Source: QHWK01 sp035259385
GTDB taxonomy: Bacteria > Acidobacteriota > Vicinamibacteria > Vicinamibacterales > CAVVIG01
Direction of reading: 5' to 3'
Assembly: GCA_035259385.1 (NCBI GenBank)
Contig: DATFWL010000545.1
Coordinates: forward strand, 1-50,575
Length of the DNA: 50,575 nt
The notes under the pieces are model-generated. The model did no database searches and was not told where the DNA came from. It worked only from the letters and a program-made list of their open reading frames with translations. The position numbers were made by a program, and so were the translations under genes. Every line of letters begins with the position of its first letter. Within the stretch, counting starts at the first letter, position 1. This document shows, in pieces, positions 33,698 through 40,250 of the stretch.

Positions 33698-34318
33698 ATG
33701 ACTGAGACGCTGGCGTTCTACCTGTTCGCGGCCATTACGATCGTGGCGTCGCTGCTCGTCATCGCCCAGCGCAACCCGATCTACAGCGTGCTCCTGCTGA
33801 TCGCGTCGTTCGGCGCGCTGTCCGGCCTGTACGTCCTGCTCGAGGCGCCGTTCGTCGCCGTCATTCAGATCATCGTCTACGCCGGCGCGATCATGGTGTT
33901 GTTCCTCTTCGTGGTCATGCTGCTGAACGCGCCGCGCGAGGACACCGAGTACGACGAGCGCGTCCATCCGCTGATGCGTCCCGGGCCGATGCGCTTCGGC
34001 GCGGCCCTCGCGCTGCTGCTCGTGGCCGAGCTGTGGTGGGCGCTCGGCCGGGCCGGCGATTCCGGGAGCTTTCCGGCCGGCGCCGTCGCCTCGGTCGGCG
34101 CGATCGGCCGATCGCTGTTCACCGACTATGCGTTCGCGTTCGAGGTGACCTCGATCCTGATTCTGGTCGCGATGGTCGGCGCCGTCGTGCTGGCGCGGCG
34201 GGAGCCAGCCGGACGGCGCATCTCGGCGGCGAACATCCCGGAAGAGTTCGAGGAAGAAGCGCGCGTGGCGTCGAGCTACGGCGCCGGCGGCCCGGCGGCG
34301 ACGGAGCATCGGCCGTGA
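33698..34318 (+). CDS. nuoJ: NADH-quinone oxidoreductase subunit J
   Basis: This 206-residue membrane subunit has several hydrophobic helices in the first 110 residues. It contains the conserved YAGAIMVLFLFVVMLLN segment, which forms the pi-bulge helix next to the quinone module, and a charged C-terminal tail. The stop overlaps the GTG of nuoK by 4 nt. Confidence 0.95.
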   Translation: MTETLAFYLFAAITIVASLLVIAQRNPIYSVLLLIASFGALSGLYVLLEAPFVAVIQIIVYAGAIMVLFLFVVMLLNAPREDTEYDERVHPLMRPGPMRFGAALALLLVAELWWALGRAGDSGSFPAGAVASVGAIGRSLFTDYAFAFEVTSILILVAMVGAVVLARREPAGRRISAANIPEEFEEEARVASSYGAGGPAATEHRP

Positions 34319-34617
34319 TTCCCCTGAACCACTACCTGATTCTGTCGGCGATTCTCTTCGCCATCGGCACGGCCGGTGTGTTCGTGCGCCGGAACCTGAT
34401 CACGATCCTGCTGTCGGTCGAGATCATGTTGAATGCGGTCAACCTGACGTTCGTCGCCTTCGGCCGCGCGCTCGGGTCGGCGGACGGGCAGATCATCGTG
34501 TTCTTCGTGATGACCGTCGCCGCGGCCGAAGCCGCCGTCGGCCTCGCGATCGTGATCGCGCTGTTCCGCCATCGTGAATCGCTGAACCCGGAATCGTTTG
34601 TGAGCTTGAAGTGGTAG
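34315..34617 (+). CDS. nuoK: NADH-quinone oxidoreductase subunit K
   Basis: This 100-residue, three-helix subunit has the conserved Glu in ILLSVEIMLNAVNL and the second acidic region in AAAEAAVGLAIVIALFR. These acidic residues belong to the proton path. The GTG start overlaps nuoJ. A repeat-bearing gap of 52 nt follows before nuoL. Confidence 0.96.
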   Translation: MIPLNHYLILSAILFAIGTAGVFVRRNLITILLSVEIMLNAVNLTFVAFGRALGSADGQIIVFFVMTVAAAEAAVGLAIVIALFRHRESLNPESFVSLKW

Positions 34618-34660
34618 CCACGAAATCGTTGGTGGCTTCGTATCTTCGTGTCGTCGTGGC
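34617..34660. repeat. 8-nt array between nuoK and nuoL (TCTTCGTG family)
   Basis: GGCTTCGT, ATCTTCGT and GTCGTCGT follow each other at 34633-34656. GCCACGA at 34617-34623 pairs with TCGTGGC at 34654-34660 to make a hairpin. The unit is the same family as the array in the nuoF-nuoH gap. Confidence 0.6.
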
Positions 34661-34669
34661 GGCTCAGCC

Positions 34670-36679
34670 ATGCTGCTGCTGATTCCCCTTCTGCCGTTCC
34701 TCGGCTTCCTGGTCAACGCCAGCTTTGGCCGGCGTGTGTCGAAGGCGGCGGCAGGCGCGGTGGCGTGCGGGGTGATGCTCGGATCGTTCGCGGTCGCGCT
34801 GCTCTCGGTGATGCGCTTGGCGCAGCTCGAGCCCGGGTCGCGCGCGATCGTCGATCAGGTCTACACCTGGATCGCGTCCGGCGACTTCCGCGCCGACTTC
34901 ACGCTGCGCCTCGATCCGCTGTCGGCGGTGATGATCCTCGTCGTCACCGGCATCGGATCGCTGATTCACATCTACTCGACGGCGTACATGCACGAGGAGA
35001 CCGACGCCGAGTACGCCCGCTACTTCTCGTACCTGAACCTCTTCGCCGCGTTCATGCTGGTGCTCGTCCTGGGCGCGAACTTCCTGGTGATGTTCGTCGG
35101 CTGGGAGGGCGTGGGTCTCTGTTCGTATCTGCTGATCGGGTTCTGGTTCCAGAAGAAGTCGGCATGCGACGCGGGCAAGAAGGCGTTCATCGTCAACCGC
35201 ATCGGCGACTTCGGGTTCGTGCTCGGCATCCTGCTCGCCTTCGTGCGCTTCGGCACCATCGACTTTCAGGAGCTGGCGCGCGCGGTGGCGCCGATGAGCG
35301 CGGAGGCCGAATTCGGCACGATCTCGTTGATCACGCTGCTGCTGTTCGTCGGCGCGACCGGCAAGTCGGCGCAGATTCCGCTGTATGTCTGGTTGCCGGA
35401 CGCCATGGAAGGCCCCACGCCGGTCTCCGCGTTGATCCACGCGGCGACCATGGTGACGGCGGGCGTGTACATGATCGGGCGCAACGCCGTGCTCTTCGCC
35501 CACGCGCCGCAGACGCTGATGGTGGTCGCCGTGATCGGCACGGCGACGGCGCTGATGGCCGGGACGATCGGCCTCGTGCAGAACGACATCAAGCGTGTGC
35601 TGGCGTACTCGACGGTGTCGCAGCTGGGGTACATGTTCCTCGCGATGGGCGTCGGCGCCTACGCGGCCGGCATCTTCCATCTCTACACGCACGCATTCTT
35701 CAAGGCGCTCCTGTTCCTGGGCTCGGGCTCCGTGATTCACGCGCTCGCCGGAGAGCAGGATCTGCGGCGGATGGGCGGGTTGAAGTCTTCGCTCCCGATC
35801 ACCTTCTGGACCTTCCTGACCGGCGCGGTCGCGATCGCCGGCGTCCCCGGCTTCGCCGGTTTCTTCAGCAAGGATGAGATCCTGTTCCGCACCTTTGCCG
35901 GCGGCCATGTGATCCTCTGGACCGTCGGGATCCTGACCTCGCTGTTGACGGCGATCTACATGTTCCGGGTCGTGTTCCTCACCTTCTATGGACCTCGCGT
36001 ACCAGAACCGGTGAAGCCGGAGCGTCCTGAGGAAGAAGAACCGGCTGCGCGCGCAGCCGATCCGACGCACCAGCCCCATGGCTCCCATCCGTCCCATCCG
36101 TCCCATCCGTCACATCCGTCCCACACGTCCCATCCGTCCCACCTGCACGACGCGCCTCCGGCGATGGCGCTCGCGCTGATCGTGCTGGCGATCGGATCGA
36201 TTGCTGCTGGCTACGTGAGCCTCGGGGGCCGGTTCGAGCACTTTCTCGAGCCGAGCTTCGCGCCGCAGCGGGTCGAGGAGGTCGCCGATCATGGGCTCGA
36301 GCTGACCCTGATGGTGGTGTCGAGCGTCGTCGCCGTGGTCGGCATCGTCATCGCCGCCTATTTCTTCCTGAAGAACCGCCACGCGGCGGACCGCGTCGCC
36401 GAGCAGTTCGCCGGTGCCCATCGCGTTCTCGAGCACAAGTACTACGTCGACGAGGTCTACGATGCCGCGGTCGTGGAGCCGATCCGGATCACGTCGGAGA
36501 ATGCGTTGTGGAAGGTCATTGACGTGCGTGTCATCGACGGCGCCGTGAACGGTGTCGCCGATACTGTCGGCACGGCGAGCGAAGTGCTGCGGCGCTTCCA
36601 GACCGGTTCGGTGCGCGCCTATGCCGCGTCGCTGTTCCTGGGTGTGGTGCTGATTCTGGGTTATTACTTGTGGCCGTGA
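34670..36679 (+). CDS. nuoL: NADH-quinone oxidoreductase subunit L
   Basis: NuoL is the distal antiporter-like proton-pumping subunit. The 669-residue product has the antiporter core with GWEGVGLCSYLLIGFWF, LPDAMEGPTPVSALIHAATMVTAG and the functional Lys and His in NDIKRVLAYSTVSQLGYMF. A long C-terminal part would form the lateral helix. At residues about 470-493 a 9-nt repeat array inserts His-Pro-Ser triplets, between an acidic loop (PERPEEEEPAA) and the next helix. The tandem lies outside the conserved antiporter core. Confidence 0.96.
   Translation: MLLLIPLLPFLGFLVNASFGRRVSKAAAGAVACGVMLGSFAVALLSVMRLAQLEPGSRAIVDQVYTWIASGDFRADFTLRLDPLSAVMILVVTGIGSLIHIYSTAYMHEETDAEYARYFSYLNLFAAFMLVLVLGANFLVMFVGWEGVGLCSYLLIGFWFQKKSACDAGKKAFIVNRIGDFGFVLGILLAFVRFGTIDFQELARAVAPMSAEAEFGTISLITLLLFVGATGKSAQIPLYVWLPDAMEGPTPVSALIHAATMVTAGVYMIGRNAVLFAHAPQTLMVVAVIGTATALMAGTIGLVQNDIKRVLAYSTVSQLGYMFLAMGVGAYAAGIFHLYTHAFFKALLFLGSGSVIHALAGEQDLRRMGGLKSSLPITFWTFLTGAVAIAGVPGFAGFFSKDEILFRTFAGGHVILWTVGILTSLLTAIYMFRVVFLTFYGPRVPEPVKPERPEEEEPAARAADPTHQPHGSHPSHPSHPSHPSHTSHPSHLHDAPPAMALALIVLAIGSIAAGYVSLGGRFEHFLEPSFAPQRVEEVADHGLELTLMVVSSVVAVVGIVIAAYFFLKNRHAADRVAEQFAGAHRVLEHKYYVDEVYDAAVVEPIRITSENALWKVIDVRVIDGAVNGVADTVGTASEVLRRFQTGSVRAYAASLFLGVVLILGYYLWP
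36076..36147. repeat. 9-nt tandem array inside nuoL (CCATCCGTC)
   Basis: Eight units run from CCATGGCTC (36076) through five CCATCCGTC-like units, ACATCCGTC, CCACACGTC, CCATCCGTC and CCACCTGCA. Read from 36086 as codons they give repeated CAT-CCG-TCC, that is His-Pro-Ser. The 9-nt period keeps the reading frame. Confidence 0.85.
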
Positions 36680-36681
36680 AG

Positions 36682-36718
36682 CCTGTGCGTCCTTTGCTGA
36701 CCTTTGCGTCCTTGACGT
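36682..36718. repeat. 9-nt array between nuoL and nuoM (CCTTTGCGT)
   Basis: CCTGTGCGT, CCTTTGCTGA, CCTTTGCGT and CCTTGACGT run up to two bases before the nuoM ATG. No ribosome binding site is evident there. The unit is the reverse complement of the array arm near 44831. Confidence 0.6.
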
Positions 36719-36720
36719 AA

Positions 36721-38325
36721 ATGCAGTTCCCGATCCTGACTTCGCTGGTCGTTCTGCCGATCGCCGGCGCGCTGCTGCTGCTGCTCGTGCGCGGCAGCGA
36801 GGAGCAGAGTGCGCCGGTCGCACGCGGCGTCGCGCTGGTCGTGTCGACGCTGGTCTTCGTCGAGACGCTGCTGCTGTGGAGCCGCTTCAACGTCACGTCC
36901 GGCGAGTTCCAGTTCGTCGAGCGTCACGCCTGGATCCCGGCCTTCGGCATCGACTACTACGTCGGCGTCGACGGCATCAGCCTGCTGCTGCTGGTGCTGA
37001 CCGGTTTCCTGACGCCGCTCGCGCTGCTCAGCTCGTGGGACTCGGTGCACAAGAAGACGCGCACTTTCTGCATCTTCGTGCTGCTGCTGGAAAGCGCGAT
37101 GATCGGCGTCTTCATCTCGCTGGATCTGTTTCTGTTCTACGTGTTCTGGGACGCAATGCTGGTGCCGATGTATTTCCTGATCGGCATCTGGGGCTACGAC
37201 CGGCGGATCTACGCGGCGGTGAAGTTCATTCTCTACACGCTGGGCGGCAGCGTGCTGATGCTGCTCGCGATCCTCGGCCTGGCGCTGCTGCACTACTCGA
37301 CGGCCGGCGCCTACAGCTTCGATCTGCTCAGGCTGTACGACCTGCAGGTGCCGCTGCATCTGCAGTTCTGGTTCTTCCTGGCCTTTGCGCTGGCGTTCGC
37401 GATCAAGGTACCGCTGTTCCCGTTCCACACCTGGCTGCCCGACGCGCACGTCGAAGCGCCGACCGCGGGCTCGGTGATCCTGGCCGGCGTGCTGCTGAAG
37501 ATGGGGACGTACGGGTTCGTGCGGTTCGCGTTCCCGCTGTTTCCCGATGCGGCGGCGTGGTTCGCGCCGAAGATCGCCGTGCTGGCGATCGTCGGCATCA
37601 TCTACGGCGCGCTGGTCGCGATGGTCCAGCCCGACATGAAGAAGCTGGTGGCCTACTCGAGCGTCAGCCATCTCGGCTTCGTCGTGCTCGGCATCGCCGC
37701 GATCAACATGCAGGGCATGCAGGGCGCCGTCTACCAGATGCTGAACCACGGCGTCAGCACCGGCGGCCTGTTCCTGATCGTCGGCATGCTGTCCGACCGC
37801 CGCCACACCCGGCAGATCGCCGAGTACGGCGGCCTGAAGAAGGTGACGCCGCATCTGGTGGCGGCGTTTCTGATCGTCACCCTATCGTCGATCGGCCTGC
37901 CGGGGCTGAACGGATTCGTCGGCGAGTTCCTGATTCTGCTCGGCGCCTTCCGCGCCAGTCCGGCGATGGCGGCGTTTGCCGCGACCGGCGTGATCCTGTC
38001 GGCAACCTACATGCTGTGGATGTTCCAGCGCGTGAACTACGGGCCGGTGACGAACGGGAAGAACGCGACGCTGCCGGACCTGCGGCCGCGCGAATGGGCG
38101 GTGATCGTGCCGGTGATCGCCGTCGCGATCGTGATGGGCGTGTTCCCGAACCTGTTCCTGCGCCCGATCGAACCGTCGGTCGCGCGTACGCTCGGACGCG
38201 TACAACAGGGCTCGACGACGAGCATCAGGGCGGCGCTGAGAACCCAGAACCCAGAACTCAGAACCAGAACCCAGAACCCAGAACCCGAACCCCGAACCCC
38301 GAACTCCGAACCCCGAACCCGATGA
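36721..38325 (+). CDS. nuoM: NADH-quinone oxidoreductase subunit M
   Basis: NuoM is the second antiporter-like proton-pumping subunit. The 534-residue product has FYVFWDAMLVPMYFLIGIWG (with the key Glu position replaced by Asp-Ala spacing as seen in some families), LPDAHVEAPTAGSVILAGVL, and MKKLVAYSSVSHLGFVVLGI. The ATG at 36721 is directly after a 9-nt array. The last 28 residues (RTQNPELRTR and similar) are encoded by a 7-nt array; the stop, TGA at 38323, overlaps nuoN's start. Confidence 0.95.
   Translation: MQFPILTSLVVLPIAGALLLLLVRGSEEQSAPVARGVALVVSTLVFVETLLLWSRFNVTSGEFQFVERHAWIPAFGIDYYVGVDGISLLLLVLTGFLTPLALLSSWDSVHKKTRTFCIFVLLLESAMIGVFISLDLFLFYVFWDAMLVPMYFLIGIWGYDRRIYAAVKFILYTLGGSVLMLLAILGLALLHYSTAGAYSFDLLRLYDLQVPLHLQFWFFLAFALAFAIKVPLFPFHTWLPDAHVEAPTAGSVILAGVLLKMGTYGFVRFAFPLFPDAAAWFAPKIAVLAIVGIIYGALVAMVQPDMKKLVAYSSVSHLGFVVLGIAAINMQGMQGAVYQMLNHGVSTGGLFLIVGMLSDRRHTRQIAEYGGLKKVTPHLVAAFLIVTLSSIGLPGLNGFVGEFLILLGAFRASPAMAAFAATGVILSATYMLWMFQRVNYGPVTNGKNATLPDLRPREWAVIVPVIAVAIVMGVFPNLFLRPIEPSVARTLGRVQQGSTTSIRAALRTQNPELRTRTQNPEPEPRTPNSEPRTR
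38240..38321. repeat. 7-nt tandem array at the nuoM 3' end (GAACCCA/GAACCCC)
   Basis: About twelve units of seven (one of six) run GAACCCA, GAACCCA, GAACTCA, GAACCA, GAACCCA and so on. They then shift to GAACCCC with one GAACTCC variant. The array encodes the nuoM C terminus and ends one base before the nuoN ATG. Confidence 0.88.
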
Positions 38326-39758
38326 TGCAGTCCTTCAACGCGATCGTGCCGATGGCGTGCGTCACCGCGGCGGGCATCGCCGCGATGGTCGCCGAGGCCT
38401 TTCGCGATCCGGGCGAGCGGATGCCGATCGGCGGCCTCGGCGTGGTCGGCTTCGCCGGCGCGGCGATCGCGGCGATTCTGCTCTGGAATCACAACGCCAC
38501 GAGCTTCGACGTCGTCTCCGCCGACAACTTCGGCCTCTTCGTCACCGGCATCCTGATCGTCGTCGGCATCCTCTCGCTCGCCATTTCCGCTCCGACCATC
38601 GATCGCGAGCGGCTGCCGCGCGGCGAATACTACGCGTTGATGCTGTTCGGCACGGCCGGCATGATGCTGATGGCGACCGCCTCGGATCTGCTGGTGATCT
38701 TCCTGGCGCTCGAGGTGCTGTCGCTGGCCGTGTACGTGCTGACCGGCATCCGCCGTGACTCGCCACAGTCCACCGAGGCTGCTTTCAAGTACTTCCTGCT
38801 CGGCGCGTTCTCGAGCGCGTTCTTCCTCTACGGCATCGCCTTCACCTACGGTCTCACCGGCAGCACCCGGCTCGATCGCGTCGGCAGCCTGATGTCGGCG
38901 CAGGCGGCGTCGCCGACGGCGATGCAGCTGCTCGCCATCGGGCTGGTCATCGTCGGCTTCGCGTTCAAGGTGGCGGCGGTGCCGTTTCACATGTGGACGC
39001 CGGACGCCTACGAAGGGGCGCCGCCGGCGGTCACCGGGTTCATGTCCACGGGCGTGAAGGCCGCCGCGTTCGCTGCCTTCGTGCGCGTGTTCCTGTCCGC
39101 GTTCGAGCCGCTCCGCGGCACCTGGGGCAGCGTGATCTGGGTGATCGCCGCGGCGACGATGATCGTGGGCACGGTCGTCGGCGTGGCGCAGTCGAACGTG
39201 AAGCGGATGCTGGCCTACTCCAGCATCGCCCACGGCGGCTATCTGCTGATCGCGCTGCTCGCCGGCAACGATATCGGCAAGGGCGCCGTGCTGTTCTACC
39301 TGCTCGTCTACGCGATCACGAACCTGGGCGCGTTCGGCGTCATCGCGCTGCTCGAGACCGCCGACCGGCCCGGCGATCGGGTCGCCGACTACGCCGGCCT
39401 GTGGAACGATCGTCCGGCGCTCGCCGCGCTGATGACGATCTTCCTGCTCTCGCTCGGCGGCTTCCCGCCGATGGCCGGTTTCATCGCCAAGTGGTACGTC
39501 TTCAGCGCCGCGGTCAGGGCCGGCTACACCGGCCTCGCGATCATCGGCGTGCTGACCAGCGTCGTATCGGTCTTCTTCTATTTGCGCATCGTGGTGATGA
39601 TGTACATGACACCGGGCGCCGCGCCGCGCGCGGTGCCGGCGGTTCCGGCGATCGCCGGCGGTGCGCTGGTGGTGTCCGCGATTCTCATTCTTTACCTGGG
39701 CGTGCTGCCGACGCGTGTGCTCGACTGGGCAGCCGCCTCGATCGCGACGGTCTTTTGA
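38322..39758 (+). CDS. nuoN: NADH-quinone oxidoreductase subunit N
   Basis: NuoN is the third antiporter-like proton-pumping subunit. The 478-residue product has LEVLSLAVYVLTGIRR, FHMWTPDAYEGAPPAVTGFMSTGVK and NVKRMLAYSSIAHGGYLLIAL, with the subunit-N pattern of Lys/Glu. The ATG at 38322 overlaps the nuoM stop (ATGATG, then TGA in the other frame); a second ATG follows at 38325. The 7-nt array lies just upstream and gives no obvious ribosome binding site. It is the last gene of the operon. Confidence 0.95.
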   Translation: MMQSFNAIVPMACVTAAGIAAMVAEAFRDPGERMPIGGLGVVGFAGAAIAAILLWNHNATSFDVVSADNFGLFVTGILIVVGILSLAISAPTIDRERLPRGEYYALMLFGTAGMMLMATASDLLVIFLALEVLSLAVYVLTGIRRDSPQSTEAAFKYFLLGAFSSAFFLYGIAFTYGLTGSTRLDRVGSLMSAQAASPTAMQLLAIGLVIVGFAFKVAAVPFHMWTPDAYEGAPPAVTGFMSTGVKAAAFAAFVRVFLSAFEPLRGTWGSVIWVIAAATMIVGTVVGVAQSNVKRMLAYSSIAHGGYLLIALLAGNDIGKGAVLFYLLVYAITNLGAFGVIALLETADRPGDRVADYAGLWNDRPALAALMTIFLLSLGGFPPMAGFIAKWYVFSAAVRAGYTGLAIIGVLTSVVSVFFYLRIVVMMYMTPGAAPRAVPAVPAIAGGALVVSAILILYLGVLPTRVLDWAAASIATVF

Positions 39759-39790
39759 TCTTCTGATCGAGTTTCCTATCGTTATCTTAG

Positions 39791-40024
39791 AAATCGCCGA
39801 CCGTCAACTTCGCGCTGCTGAACACCCTCTATCCACCGGGGCAGCTGCAGCGGAATACCGGCGACGTGTACCTGGACACCCCGAACCGCGGCCGTCTCGC
39901 TGAAGTGCCGCACGCGCACGGGATGACGCTGCGCGTGCTGAGCGCGCTGCCCTTCAGCCTGATCGACAGCAGCAGTGATCCGGACCGCAACGGCATCCTG
40001 CAGGATCCGCTATACGGGTTCTAG
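39791..40024 (+). pseudogene. C-terminal relic of a TonB-dependent receptor
   Basis: Frame +2 from 39791 reads TVNFALLNTLYPPGQLQRN, then TGDVYLDTPNRGRLAEVPH, then VLSALPFSLIDSSSDPDRN and GILQDPLYGF before the stop. This resembles the last strands of an Oar-like carboxypeptidase-regulatory receptor, not a full protein. No start or upstream part remains. It precedes the intact receptor gene and is on the same strand. The 39759-40250 gap otherwise holds an inverted repeat and the receptor promoter. Confidence 0.5.
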
Positions 40025-40044
40025 CGGCGCTTCGACTCGCAGCC

Positions 40045-40112
40045 GCGCGAAGGCCTCGGTCGAGCAACGGTCCGGCCGCCGCCAGACTGACGTCGGGCTG
40101 AAGCCTTCGCGC
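40045..40112. repeat. Inverted repeat before the TonB receptor gene
   Basis: GCGCGAAGGC at 40045-40054 and GCCTTCGCGC at 40103-40112 are exact reverse complements, 48 nt apart. The element directly follows the receptor relic. It may be a palindromic intergenic repeat or a terminator for the relic. Confidence 0.5.
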
Positions 40113-40171
40113 GACGTTTGACGCCGCCGCCCGCGCTCCGCCGCCCTCCTCCGTATAAGGCATATCTTTGA

Positions 40172-40200
40172 TTGACATTAGCTTTTCATAAGCGTATTGA
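40172..40200 (+). promoter_or_regulatory. Sigma-70-type promoter for the TonB-dependent receptor
   Basis: TTGACA at 40172-40177 and TATTGA at 40195-40200 are separated by exactly 17 nt. Start of transcription would be near 40207, about 45 nt before the gene, leaving room for its ribosome binding site GGAGGTG at 40243. Confidence 0.6.
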
Positions 40201-40250
40201 GGACGCCATCCGCGTCGCTCGGTCAGCGGTCCCTCGCTCCGTGGAGGTGA

